DNA of 64,000 nt, from contig CM044959.1 of assembly GCA_024516035.1 (NCBI GenBank), positions 17,798,025 through 17,862,024 of the forward strand. The letters are read 5' to 3'. The notes beneath the pieces were generated by a model, which searched no databases, was not told the origin of the DNA, and saw nothing but the letters and a program-made list of their open reading frames with translations. Origin of the DNA: Bactericera cockerelli. Taxonomy: Eukaryota > Arthropoda > Insecta > Hemiptera > Triozidae. Positions 22,704-34,870 of this stretch are shown in pieces (within the stretch, counting starts at the first letter, position 1; every line of letters starts with the position of its first letter). Both the position numbers and the translations under genes were made by a program.

Positions 22704-23029
22704 TTTAAACTTTTTATATAGGACATGTTTAAAATAAGTATTTTGCATATATTATTACAGACATAAATATAGAATCCTGGGAACGTCTAGGACTTTTTTA
22801 ACGTAATTAAATTACATGATTTACCTAAATTGATTTTTCATTTATCATATTAAAAGATGGTTTTTAAATGCACGCAAGGTCAATTATAAATTAATAATTA
22901 TTGAAAAAACTATTAAGTGAGTAATCCTTTTGCATGTGCATGCGAGAAATCATGATTACAGACTTACAATAATATTATACCTACAAATCAGCAGCCACCA
23001 GCAACTTATCGTCGCGTCGATCCAGTTAC

Positions 23030-23280
23030 GATCGAAATTCATTTCCCACATTTCACCGGAACTCACAAACTAGCTATTCATATGAACCTCGCCCATACTG
23101 AGTTGGGCCAAAAATGCTCAGCATCATGAGAGTTTGAATTTGAGTGATTACACACTAATCCCTATTTTTTTTAAACTTCAATAGCGTACGAAGGAACTGT
23201 CACATGACTTCACTTCAGGATACTAAGTCCTAACCTTGCTAGACGTTGCTTAACTACGGCGATATAAGCGATATTAGGAA
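23030..23280 (-). repeat. 5S-rRNA-derived SINE, decayed
   Basis: Tail (CTCACAAACTAGC, CCCATACTGAGTTGGGCC) and a broken head (CTAGACGTTGCTTAACTACGG) remain, with an insertion of unrelated sequence between them. Confidence 0.6.
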
Positions 23281-23483
23281 ATTTGGTGTTCTACGCAGAT
23301 AGTTTTAAATGTTTCAAGTCTTTTTGCACGCCCCGTAAAAAGCACCTTAATTATGAGATTCACACAAAACTAATGAGAATTTCAACACACTGGACTTGAA
23401 GTCAAGTCGGACGATGTACCAGGCCAATCCTCAAGTCCAAACCAGAGGTTCTCAACGGAACTTATAGCGCCTCGGGTAGAGAA

Positions 23484-23760
23484 TTATTATTATTGTACAC
23501 TTTATTAAATAAGGAACTAATATATACCTACAAACAGTTAATTACAAATTAATATACAATATAAGAAAAAGTCAAAACCAAAAAAATGGACAAAAAATTA
23601 ATATACATATACAATTATACATACATATGTCCTAACTAAATTAATATACAATATAAGAAGAAGTCAAAACCGAAAAAAATGGAGACAAAATAAATAAATA
23701 TTTACACATGTACTAACTAAAGGGCGGGGTTATTGCCTTTGGCAATCTCTTCCACCCAAG
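23484..23760 (-). repeat. (AAT)n-tailed retroposon with internal duplication
   Basis: Reverse copy longer than the others because a segment with AATTAATATACAATATAAG and GTCAAAACC is present twice (about 23550 and 23640). Confidence 0.75.
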
Positions 23761-24030
23761 AGAATCTGTTGACCCTGTGGAAGGGTCGCAACGAGATTCA
23801 TAGATAGTAATAGGTACTAGGTTAAGATAGTGTAGTCTGTTATCATATTTATTTTGTGTTAGTAACACAGTGGATATAAATAATAATTTCCAGATCACAT
23901 TTTCCTCTGGCTAACGGAAAATAACCTCTTTAAAAGAGAAACCTAAATAAAAAAGATTTTTTTACTCTTGAGTACTCTTATCTCCTGGTTCGAATCACTA
24001 TTGCCTTGACATACTAAATATCTGTCGTAG

Positions 24031-24085
24031 TAGGGACTCGAACCACCGACCTCCTGGTTACAAACCCGTCGACTTGTCGATGGAA
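24031..24085 (-). repeat. tRNA-headed SINE, family 1, head fragment
   Basis: Only the B-box half remains (ACTCGAACCACCGACCTCC on the plus strand). Confidence 0.55.
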
Positions 24086-24247
24086 ATCTTGATGTCAATT
24101 CATCGACACTTGCATTTATACTGACTACAAGCACAAGTACTTGTACTTGAGATTTCAATTTCAAGTAAAGTACTTGAAAATTGTAATTTGTACTTGCAAG
24201 TACAATCTACCCAACTCTGATCGACATCAGCAAATTTCGGCTCGTGC

Positions 24248-24405
24248 TGGGCTTTCAATGAACCAATGAACTTTTGGTTTGAAATCTCACACGAAAGGTT
24301 TCATTCCTGATGACACGAAAGGTTTCATTCCTGATGACAGGGCTTTCAATGAACTAATGAACTTTTGGTTTGAAATCTCACACGAAAGGTTTCATTCCTG
24401 ATGAC
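24248..24405. repeat. Local direct duplication of about 90 bp
   Basis: GGGCTTTCAATGAAC, ACTTTTGGTTTGAAATC and ACACGAAAGGTTTCATTCC recur at 24248 and 24340, with an extra copy of the last block between them. Confidence 0.75.
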
Positions 24406-24978
24406 AGGGACACCTGATGACAGCCGAATTATATTAATGTGTGTTTAAATTCAGGTGAAGTGAACAGAAAAGTAGACATGACGACGTTGTGTGTCAGGTG
24501 AAACCAAGATTCGATGATTTTGGAATCAGCTAGCAGTATTAGCAGAAGAAATAAATAAATACTTCAGCATGTGAATGAGGTGTTTACATTCTTGTTCGTT
24601 TCCCCACTAGTCCCGTTTCTAACACTATCCAGATAAATGAGTGACTATTGCCACCACCATCCAGATAGATAATAGTCTGAGAACCTCCAATCTCCGCTCT
24701 CAACCACTCCTCATATTGGCTACATGTTGATGGCACAGGTGACCCGAAGTATTAAATCAAACGCATGGGAGGTATTTATCAAGTTTTCGAGAAGAGAGGA
24801 AAAAAAAGTTATTAGGGGAACTGAACTTACTGAACGGTGGTGATAAGTTTCGGTGAACGGCCATACAGGGTGAACGTGGTCATCTCCTCAAAATGGAAAC
24901 CAAAATAAATTCTGATTCTCTATCAGTTTATTCTTTCAAATTAAATTAGTTATTGAAAGTTACAACCGTTACGCCAGC

Positions 24979-25200
24979 CTCCATGGCGTAACGGTTGTGA
25001 CTACTGCTCGTAGTCCAGAGATCCTGAGTTCGATCCCCGGTCGGACTTTTCACACAGAAAATTTCTGTTCCCGCCGTACATGTGAGGCTGGCATTTCCAG
25101 CCCTACCCAGGCTGGGTGATGTTAATGTGGGTAGCTGGTACGATTCCCAGCGAATGGAGGGTAAAACCCCCGTCCTAATTCAGGATGTTAAATCAATTTT
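24979..25200 (+). repeat. tRNA-headed SINE sharing the tail of the 5S SINE
   Basis: Head CCTCCATGGCGTAACGGTTG to GAGTTCGATCCCCGGTCGG is tRNA-like (B box at about 25027-25037). It is joined to the same tail as the 5S SINE (CAGGCTGGGTGATGTTAATG, GCGAATGGAGGGTAAAACCC). A tail relic is at 14030-14090. Confidence 0.75.
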
Positions 25201-25204
25201 TTGT

Positions 25205-25345
25205 TTATACTGATTATACTGAAATAAAATTGTTGGCATTAGGAAGGGCATCCAGCTGTAAGAAATGTTCCAAAACCAATCAATCTCAACTATGAGGTTG
25301 AACAACGTCGACCCTGCTTGAGCGGGATGAGACAGAGTAAAAGAA
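25205..25345 (+). repeat. Possible RTE-type LINE 3' end
   Basis: Contains TTAGGAAGGGCATCCAGC and CGACCCTGCTTGAGCGGGAT, motifs I associate with 3' ends of RTE-like LINEs and their SINEs. Only one copy, and identification is from memory of sequence style. Confidence 0.35.
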
Positions 25346-25568
25346 GTTTGAAAGTTACAAATAATTATTTTATTGTGAAAGTGCAGTTTAGCTCAAAACC
25401 TGCGTTCCCCCGGTTGAATCCACACCCACTACAGTTTCCTTCTTCAGGTGTTGGAAAAAGAGTAGTAGATACTTACTCTCTTTTGCTTTGGTAATAATGG
25501 TATTTATATTTGCCACTCTGCTAGGAGGTTCCTTTGATACTACAAAGTATTCAATGTCAACTAATCAT

Positions 25569-25780
25569 TGGAAGTCAAATGGTTAAGGCGCTAGTTTGGT
25601 TTTCCAGGTAGCGTAGGGATCCGTTGGTTCGAATCCCACCCAATGCATGAATTTTTTCTCATTTACCTATTTGAGCATATGACCACATCATAATAAGACT
25701 GTGAGGCCTAGGTGGTAGAAAATGCTTTTAACATTAACCTCGCCTGGTGGTTACGTTCCACTAAATAGTGTTAATTTTAT
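25569..25780 (+). repeat. tRNA-headed SINE, family 2
   Basis: Head has AAATGGTTAAGGCGCTAG and the B box GGTTCGAATCC; the body contains AATGCATGAATTTTTTC, GGTAGAAAATGCTTTTA and a Thr/Asn-like D-arm pattern. Four clear copies and one fragment are in the window. Confidence 0.78.
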
Positions 25781-26351
25781 TAATCATAAATTTGCTCTGT
25801 CACGGTTACTGGTGGTAGTTTTCTACCCTTGCACAAACAGTTTCAATTGCCACCGTCGCAGTTTTTCCGTCAACAATCGCAGCAGATTTTTTTCTGCTAC
25901 CGCAACAATAGGTTTACATTTTCTCCTGCCAGCGAGTCAGAAGCCCCGCGCTCTGGTCTCAATAATAATTACCATGGTAATTTGAATCATAAACTATTAA
26001 GGTTTACGAGATGGTGAATGCAGCTTCTTTATAAGATAGGTATATTCCGTAGATAGGATTGAACCCCATAGCACTTTGTCAGATGCATAGAATTAGCTGG
26101 CGGCACTTCTATGTAATCGCCAAGACTCTTCATCGAATTATAAAACCATACAGAGCTCAAGTTTATGGCTCCCATTCATCGGTCTGGCTGTGGCTTGGAA
26201 ATAAACAACGATATTAGTGCCCACTATTGAAGATGTCTGGAGCACTAAAGAGCCATACCCGTCTGTATGGATCACGCTATCTTGTATACCTAAGGTTGCC
26301 TTTTCTTTTCACTTTTGCTCCCTATTTTTGGACAGAATGTATTGATTAGAT

Positions 26352-26500
26352 TGTAGTTGTTGTTGTTCTAACCAGTTTGTCTTCAGCTGGGTAAGTGATG
26401 GTCTCGATTTAACTTTAGTTGAAAAGTTGGTCCGTTCTGAAGCACATGCATAGGTACTATTTCTATGTGCAATCAACCATCAGGAGAACTTGGTTCTCAA
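26352..26500 (+). repeat. Dispersed repeat, partial
   Basis: GTTGTTGTTCTAACC, GTAAGTGATGGTCTC and TGTGCAATCAACCATCA match the repeat at 39552-39835. Confidence 0.55.
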
Positions 26501-27987
26501 GCTATATTGATGCGATTAGAAGATAATGCTTAGTTTTGTTCAAAAGTTAAACGAATACATTACATTAATCATAATCTAAAGACATTAAATAAAACTATCT
26601 AATTTCCCTATGTCTTTGGTGAAATTCAAAATTAATTGTGGCCTCACAAGTCATTCAGAAAGCACTTTTATTTTTTCTATTTTCCAAGCATCTTTATTTG
26701 GATCTCGTATGTTTTGGTCACACTTTTGCTGCAATATTGGTCCTGTAGGTGATGCTACCAACGAAAATCATTTTTTTTTTTTTTTTCACGAATAAATTCC
26801 GCATAATGTGTGCAATTATGCATAAGTATGATTAGAATATAAATATGAGTATCTGCAATCTGCTTGGGGTTTGCAACTCAGTACAAGCTACATAACTATA
26901 ATTATTCCAAGTATTAAAATAATATTGTCACATTGAGCTTCTTCCAGTATCTTAATTTCTTCTTAATTGAGATAACTGGAATTAACTTTGTTCATTAAAT
27001 AACTACCAACAAAAATGCGGCGATGAGCAGCATCTAACTTGTTGTTGTAAAAAAGAGGATTACCTACATTTTTTTTGTAAAAAGTATGTGATCACCATGA
27101 TGGTGTTTTAAAATGTATGCGGGTATTTATAATCTACTTATTATACTCGTAGTTATTATGTTTGGAACCCAATGTAAGCCCTCTGAGGTTATCTGGTACC
27201 GCTTCCAAAGACCTTAAAAATGATGGGTATAAATATTTTAAATGTTAATTTATTGATGAAAATACATCCTACCTGCTTACTGATCTTGTTTAAATATGCT
27301 AGTAATGTTATAGTTACATCAATTTCATTAAAAAATACCATCCGTGGATTGAAGGTCACCCTATATCCTATCAGCAGATCAACATTACCCTGCGTAGATG
27401 ACCTGGGTTCGATTTCTAGATTACTCATTAGAATTTCTTGTGGAATGCATAATTTTCTCTCTCCTATAATGTTTAATGTATTTAAACATTATATACAATA
27501 AAATACATACATACCACACGGAGGTACTAAACTCGATATTCTAGGGTGGTATTCTATTTTAGCAACTGATTTGTTATCGAATCCGTATAAGGTGCCAGAT
27601 ATCCCAGTCGTAGATACCTACACGAATAAGAATGCCACCTAGGTAAATTGAAGTTGATCAGTAAAAAGGTACAGATTAGGGCCCTTTCTCTCTCACACTC
27701 ACTCGAACTGTATTATCATTAATGTCAACGAGTCCTATAAAAATTAAATTCTAATAAAAACAAAATTAACAAGTGGATACACGGGAGATTGTTGAGAGCT
27801 TCGATTAGCTCTTTATTATGCTAGGTCAATATCTGAATGGGCAAGTTGTTCCAAAAAAATGAAGGCAAGAAATCCGAGAGAAAAATGTTCAGGTTCTGTT
27901 ATGGGCCAACTGTGCGATATTCGTTCCTCGTAGAGCACTCTACAACTTTTTGACATAACTAGAACTTAAACACCAAGTTAACAACAG

Positions 27988-28058
27988 TACTGAGAATCCT
28001 AAGTTTAGTCTACTGAGAATCCTAAGTTTAGTCTACTGAGAATCCTAAGTTTCGTCCA
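27988..28058. repeat. 23-bp tandem repeat, three copies
   Basis: TACTGAGAATCCTAAGTTT repeats three times in a row. Confidence 0.85.
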
Positions 28059-28087
28059 AAATAACTTGAATCCTGAACGTCCGAGGA

Positions 28088-28325
28088 CATGGGCGTAGCC
28101 AGGGGGGGCAGGGGGGGGCAGCTGCCCCCCCTAGAGAAACCTCAATAGTATGCAACATGGAAGGGGCAACTTAATTTACATAATATGATATTTTTTGAAA
28201 AATATTTTTCGAGAAAAAAAAAACATTGAAAAACCTTAAAATCAAAAATCAAAGGATTTTTAAAAGGGTAAAAATATCAAGTATATCCTAAAAAAAAAAA
28301 ATATCAAAGCTCTCCCTGGCTATAT
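28088..28325. mobile_element. Possible MITE with GTAGCCAGGG-like ends
   Basis: The left edge reads ATGGGCGTAGCCAGGG and runs into two G tracts and an AGCTG core; the right edge reads CCCTGGCTAT. The ends are imperfect inverted repeats about 240 bp apart. No target duplication could be fixed, so superfamily and limits are uncertain. Confidence 0.4.
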
Positions 28326-28329
28326 GTAT

Positions 28330-29790
28330 AATTAGTGAGGCGCTCCAATGGAAAATCGGGGCGAGCAAATGGCCTTTTGGTGCCGATCAGGTTCAAATTG
28401 GGTTCCACCGACAGGTATAAATGGCCGCTATCTAGGGTTAGTGTTAGGTCCTTTCGTCACCTACTAGGGCCGAATTAGGGCCATATTAGGGCCTTTTTGG
28501 AAAACCATATATGCCGCTCTAACTCCTTCTGTGCTGCAGATGAAGCAAACATGTATAGAATATGAAATGTGTAGAATGTGTAGGCGCACCTATTAGTGGT
28601 ACCAAATTTGGTGGCGCGCGCCGTTCACGAGTTATGCGCAGAACAGAGATTTTTTTCGTGCCAGTTTTGCCCTGCCTATTTGGTAGCCTCTGGACGCCAT
28701 TTGGTCATCCAAATATCTTCTCCCATACAAGATGAAAATTTTTTGTCAGGGAATTGACGCTTCATCTGGTGGCGCCAGCGGCGCAGAGGGCTTGAATTTT
28801 TTGCCTTTTTTCACCATAACTCTGGCTGTGTTAATGACAAAAGGCTGAAATTTGTTGCGTTAGGTTCGTACAGACGAGGGCTACAAGAATATGTCATAAA
28901 AACTGCTTAAAATTTAAATTGATATGTCAAAAGTTTGACATATGTCAAAAAATGGCTGCTTTTTTTTCAATCGGTGATTATGCACCAATAAAGTGTCGCA
29001 AGCACATGATGTTACATATCGTGCGATTTGCCTTGACAACGCAAATCCAAAAAGGTATAACATTACCGCCTTAAGCCTTAAAATTGATTAATTTCAAGGC
29101 GACTATTAAAACGGTTTTTTCAAACGCCGTTTTAAGTTAAGGCAGAAGGAGACGTTTTATCGGCTTTATGAAAAATAGGGGGTAGAGGGTAAGGCAGGAA
29201 CGGTGATTCTCCATGTGATTTCCTACATTTTTGCCAAAAAAAATTGAAAATTTTAATCGTTAACCATGTTTTTAATTCATTTGAATTTTTTTAATTATTT
29301 GAAAATTAAAATTTTTTAGTGATTTTTCCGGGCCGTTTTCCGGGGCTATTATAAACGTTAACAGGGCATATTGTATATCAATCGAACCGGAAAATTGTCA
29401 GCTACAAGAATTTTATAAAAGAAAAGCTTCATATATAACCCAGTCCATGTGGGCGGGGTCGGTTCATTGATTAAAATTTTCGGAAAATTTTAATTTGCCC
29501 AAAGTGACTGTAAAATTTTATCAAAACGATGTAGGTCAAGGCGACTAATCTCGAGTTAAGGCCAAAAAACTTTTAAGGCAAATTTAGGTCAAATTTGCTA
29601 CGTCAGACCTGTTTTTGCCGGCTTATTTGGGGGCGTTAACTTTATAGTAACCTAACGCCTGATTTGGAAAGTTTCAGAATATTAGAATTAATTTAAAAAT
29701 AAATTTACCCTTCTCATCAAAATTATCATCTAATTATACCGTTACTCTGTTACCTTACATATTAATTTCAGTAGTTATTTTAAAAAAATG
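28330..29790. other. Unclassified 1.4-kb segment with distinct texture
   Basis: Higher complexity and GC than its surroundings, with GGCGCGCGCCGTTCACGAG and GGTGGCGCCAGCGGCGCAG patches, yet stops in all frames. Flanked on the left by a MITE-like element and on the right by a tRNA-like minus-strand sequence (29790-29830). It may be the non-coding interior of a large transposon. Confidence 0.35.
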
Positions 29791-30443
29791 GCTTCGCCAG
29801 GACTCGAACCCGGACCTTTAACTGTATTGAACACAAATTTTGAGCGAAAAACATTGCGGACGACAATCATCTGATAAATAAGAACCCTGCCATTATGCGA
29901 CTCCACGAACAGAAATTCAGAAGACAATAAACAGGAGTGAAGAAATTAACGCCCTATTATTTTCGATATTTTTGGTTTGAATGTCACCTTGATATATAGA
30001 AGTTAGTTTCATGTACCGGAACTTATATGTGCTAAGTGCTATTCATAAAAATCTATTACAGTACGTCTATTCTTTTTGTGATCAATTGAAAACGCGGCAT
30101 TCACCTATCGTATCTCACACTTGCTAACAATTTCAACTCAATCAATTACTTCCAAGAAATCATAAAATTTATATAGGATATTCTTAGAACGTCAAAAATG
30201 ATTGAGTGAATTAAAAATTGTTCCTAAGAGAAACTTGAAAAAGCTTTTCTTGCGCTTTATTGTGGGTAATTGAGAGTAATCTAAATGACTCATTTAGGAG
30301 CACCCAATGCCAAACTTATTAAAAGCAAGTTTTTAATGCAGTTATTTGGGACTATAAGACTTCTTGTTTAGCAGTAACAGTCCGAGAAAAGCACTATATA
30401 CGTATAGGTATGTGTATAGTTGCTATACTGACTTAGAGACTTA

Positions 30444-30569
30444 GGGCGAAATTAATAGACAAAATCAGATCTCAAGTCATCACTTAGCATCGGTTTCCCC
30501 ATCTAAGACAATACGTAAATCGAGAATAGCTCCACATAGGTATTACAAAAACTTCTATTAATTCCGCCC
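30444..30569 (+). mobile_element. PIF/Harbinger-like MITE copy
   Basis: 126 bp with TTA at 30441-30443 and 30570-30572. The interior has diverged (CACTTAGCATCGGTTTCCCC). Confidence 0.8.
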
Positions 30570-31104
30570 TTAGACCCTAAGAAAGCTAGATTCCATATAC
30601 CTAATATGCATTAAAATACTATCATAATTATTATTATTTTTAATAAATGTGAATTATTAAAAAGTTTGATCCCTACTGTTTTATCCCTTCCTCCTATAAC
30701 CCACGTGCAAAAGACTCAATAAATGACCACTGTGACAAAACGGAACCCGAAGACCAAAAATTAGCATATATTAAAAACAATATTAATGTTTTTTTAATAA
30801 AAATAAGAACAAATGATTTTTTTTAATTAACATTTCTGAGAGTTTGAACTTCCACTTCAGCCCTCCCGTGTGATGTTAATCAATTTCTGAAGTAGGTATT
30901 CCTGAAGTAAGTGTTGAAAGTTTACTTTTGTCAAAATAAAAATAATTAAATATATGATTTATTCCCTTTCATTTATGAACCCCCGGCAGAACAATATTAT
31001 ATACATCTCTATCAATATATTCAATATCATAAAAAACTAACCGTGTTAGAAGCGACATTACAAAAAATTCCTGGGGATTTTCGCTAAACTTTAGATCATC
31101 TTAA

Positions 31105-31303
31105 GGTTGGGCGAAAGAGATTGCCATAGGCAATAACCCGGCCCTTTGGTTAGGACATAGTTTTTATATATTTTCTATTCTTTTTCATTTTTATTGTACA
31201 TATTGTTTCCATTTTTTTTTTTTTTTTTTCATTGTTAAAATAATTATTTCTATTGTACACAATGGCCCTTTATATCTAATAAAGTGTTGAATAATAATAA
31301 TCT
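31105..31303 (+). repeat. (AAT)n-tailed retroposon
   Basis: Full copy from GGTTGGGCGAAAGAGATT to AAAGTGTTGAATAATAATAA. Confidence 0.8.
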
Positions 31304-32889
31304 TAGAGTGAAACTAGAGAAAGTGAAAATCACGAGTTCTCTCTCCTTAAGCTTAATGGTTCCTTCCGCTCAAAATAGCAATACAATTTTTTTCTACGGT
31401 ACATTTTAATTAACATATACTCGTAGATAACTAGATATTAATAATATTAACTCGCAGACCGTTATGAGTCTATTTATTATTCACATGAGAGGTTTTATGA
31501 ATACTTTATTCCGCTCTGAATATTCCAATTTAGACCAATATCCAGGCGTCAATAGTCTTCATGTTTTAGTGTGTTATTTGTAAAATTGTTTTATTTCCTG
31601 GTTTTTTGTAAACTTATTGTAAACTACAAATACTTACATTACTTTCCGAGTCCATGTGTGATGTCATGGTGGTGGAAGGATTGATATGGGTGAACCCTTT
31701 GGACGCCCAGAACCATTGGGTAGTATGGTGTATGTGTAGTTTGTTGAAATTATGCACTTAAAACTGACAATTTTAAAAATATTTCTTAAATTTTGATAGG
31801 AATTCATTTTTTTATATATATATAGGCTTTCTTTTTTTATGGCAGGATTCTCACTGGAGTGAGCTATTCCACCCAAACAATTCATCGTACTTCTCAAATT
31901 TGATGAAGTTATTATGAAAATGAAACTACAAATAATAGTTGCGAATAAACCAACATTATAAAATCTACTAGTCTCAATGTCCTCCCAAAATGACGCCTCT
32001 GCTGTGGATACATATAGGTCCATTAAGGTGGAGATAAACAGCGGAAGGTATCGCGAATATAAATTGGTATCGCGATTTCAATAATTAGACCGCAGCCCGC
32101 GCGGCCTTGGGTATCATGGTACCGCCACAGTATCTTGCTATACCGTCACACTACCAACACGGTGCCATGTAGTGCTTTTGCTAATCGACCTGTGGATGTC
32201 TTAATAAAGTGGAACATTGAGATCGTCTTCACAAACATGAGGTTAGAGCTCTGGACGTGTTTCCAGATATTGGCGTGTGGATACTTGCTTCACTTTCGTG
32301 TGGATTAGGATTCATAAAGAGATGGTAATGAAGATATGATTGGTGCCATTAAAGGGTGCTATTAAGTGATCGGGGGACTTATCTATATTATTTCATGTAA
32401 AGTTGTTGCAAAGCTTGTACATTGGAATCAGAAGTATCAACACAACCTCAAAAGATTTGAGCATTGAAACTTTAAAGCAGTAAGAAGCCTTTTGAAATAC
32501 ATACGAAATGTTCAGAGCTTTCGGAAAATTAGAATCCTTGACATGTAGTCAACGAGTGACCTTACGCTCATCAACGGTGTCTGACACACAAGATAGTTTT
32601 TTTTTTTAATTTATTGTTGACATAAATTAGGAATACTTATTTCTTGGTAGCCAAAAAACTCTAATACTTCCGGCAGAATCAAACACACATCTCACTCTTC
32701 TGTTTATACTGATAAAGATGGAGATGTTAGTTGATGGCATGGATATTCAGAACTATTACCTGCTGATGAGAGCAATAAGCTCGAAACAACTGTCCAGGTA
32801 TGTTCTGATATTCATGTACATCTAATACAACTTCCCACTCTTCTGTTTATACTGATATACTGAAAGCGAATCCACCTGCAGTCCTGATG

Positions 32890-33100
32890 CAGATAGGTGA
32901 CGAAATGCATTCCGTCACGCGGACCTGACCCTCTCTCACTCACCGCCAGTGCGGCACACCAGCACCGCCTCACCGAAACCTCTGCCCCCCGCCTCCTCCT
33001 ACCTCCTCGCTAAATACTTCTGGGAGGTTTGGCCACCTCGATCGCACCAGAAATTCTTCACTCTGACGTCACAACCTGAGAGTCGATGTGGTTGGTAGAT
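32890..33100. promoter_or_regulatory. GC-rich promoter-like patch with a perfect CRE
   Basis: About 200 bp of C-rich, CpG-containing sequence in otherwise AT-rich DNA, with the palindromic cAMP-response element TGACGTCA at 33064-33071. Such islands often mark transcription starts, but no first exon could be assigned on either strand. It could instead be the edge of an unrecognised repeat. Confidence 0.25.
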
Positions 33101-33417
33101 ATCAGTCCGAGTTGAACATAAGAGAGTTTTTTTCTTACCACCTATACACCGAGCATCTCTCAGGTGAACCAAGTGAGAGAGAGACGGAGAGATAATTCAC
33201 GTCCCAGGCACTCAGATGGGGGCGCACCCCAAAGTGCTAACTCATCCGTGTATGAGTTCAGCAATGAAGCAGCATTCCAGGTTTCCAGGTAGACTCTTGG
33301 GAAAATTTTTTCCTAGAATAATCCAAACTTTCCTATTTTTTGAATAAAGGCAGTAATGATTATGATGACAGCAAAAATAACACAAGATGGCATCGACAAA
33401 GTTATATAACTTTAACT

Positions 33418-33627
33418 GCACTGGTAGTCAAGTGGTTAACGCGTTAGTCTGGTAATCCAGGTAGCGTAGGGATCTGTTGGTTCGAATCCCATCCAGTGCA
33501 TGAATTTTTCCTCATTAATTTGAGTTTGTGACTACATAATAATACTCTGAGGGTTAGGGGGTAGAAAATGCTTTGAGCATTAACTTCACCTGGTGCTTAT
33601 CTTACACTAAAGAGTGTTATTATTATC
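33418..33627 (+). repeat. tRNA-headed SINE, family 2, best copy
   Basis: Well-preserved tRNA-like head (GTCAAGTGGTTAACGCG to GGTTCGAATCCCATCC) and a body ending CACTAAAGAGTGTTATTATT. It is not a functional tRNA: the acceptor stem is not closed and repeat body follows directly. Confidence 0.8.
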
Positions 33628-34182
33628 GGTTACGAAGTTCATTTATCTAGTTTTGTATATTTCTTTGACACTACTGTACCTGTTGTTAAAGTCTAATGAA
33701 TGATGCAGGGATTTGATGAAGGAGAAACTATCGTACACATGGAGCATCAAACAAGAAATCTAATAGGATGGAAAAACTGCTTTGAACATATCAATCATTT
33801 CAGTTGATGGTTCAGTTCAGTTCTAATGTCAAAAAAAAAATTTCTGATATTATCAATCGGGATTGAGGTATCCAGAAAAAAATTGAGGAAAATTTGGGTA
33901 AGAACTTTTGGAGATAACACTTGATTCAGTAAAATATCTCAGAATATAGCAACAATTGAAAGTGAAACGAAAAAATCCTGTATTTCTGCGTTACCCAGTA
34001 AAATTGTGATATAAATTATAGAGTCATTGTATTGAGTCATTACGATACTAAAAACTTTCTTATGATCTTGATCTCACGGGTGTGAAAAAAAAATCACAAA
34101 AGTTACATAAGAATTCTTGTAGGCAGCCTAAGACATAATTCTAATTATGTGGTCAAAATCGCAAATAGGAGTATAACTCGTC

Positions 34183-34252
34183 ATGTCCCGATTAGGTTTC
34201 GAACCCGCGACCTCTAGATGACCAGACCGATCACTCCTTGAGTACTCAGCTA
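34183..34252 (-). repeat. tRNA-like sequence, probable SINE head
   Basis: Carries CATGTCCCGATTAGGTTTCG and CGCGACCTCTAG, the reverse of the motifs at 21028-21105. The T-arm is mutated. Confidence 0.45.
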
Positions 34253-34789
34253 TAGGGACAGGCAGGTACAGAATACAGGAAGCCCGGATCAAATCCCATC
34301 TCTATAAATTTTCTTTCTTATACATTGGATGACTCAGGTCTACAGAGTCAACTCACTTGTGATCAAAAATAAGTATGTAGTTCCTGTATGAGTTTACTCA
34401 AGGGCGCCTATTTGTTGTTGATAATTTAGAGATGTGATGAGGCTCATAAAGTTATAATAATAATAATGCCCGGTGTACAGGTACATTTATTGACGGTACA
34501 ATACCTTTATACAAATTATAAACATGTCATAAACATTAAATTCTAAAAGAAGAATGGTAAACAAACAATTTACATCGGTTGAAAAATTAAATATAAAAAA
34601 TGTAAAATATGAAGAAGATAAAGCAGCAAAATATGTTAAAATATCATTTGCATGTCTCATCATTCGGTTGAGAGGGGCATAGTAGGTGTAATTGGTTATG
34701 TACATACATACTGAAATTGTAAAGGGGCTACTGATTCACCACAAATAATTATTATAAATTCATACGTACATAATACAGCTATTGTTTGA

Positions 34790-34870
34790 ATGTTTATTGA
34801 TTCGTCGGAATCAATCCCAAGATCCTATGGTACACCAGCGAAGCGTCCTCCGATCGTGTATGATTCACAG
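34790..34870 (+). CDS. Candidate first coding exon, unknown protein
   Basis: An ATG directly preceded by an in-frame TGA opens 27 codons ending at a strong donor, CAG followed by GTAAGA at 34871. The peptide includes SIPRSYGTPAKRPPIVYDSQ. The frame also stays open past the donor to 35056, through a GC-rich stretch. I see no homology and no downstream exon. The alternative is that 34790-35090 is part of an unclassified repeat. Confidence 0.2.

Noticed and set aside
31664..32023. A 119-codon minus-strand frame
   Set aside because: AT-rich, low-complexity translation without motifs; no splice or family support.
33418..33490. Functional tRNA gene
   Set aside because: D-arm and T-arm motifs are present but the acceptor stem does not close and the same head is followed by the same repeat body elsewhere, so it is a SINE.
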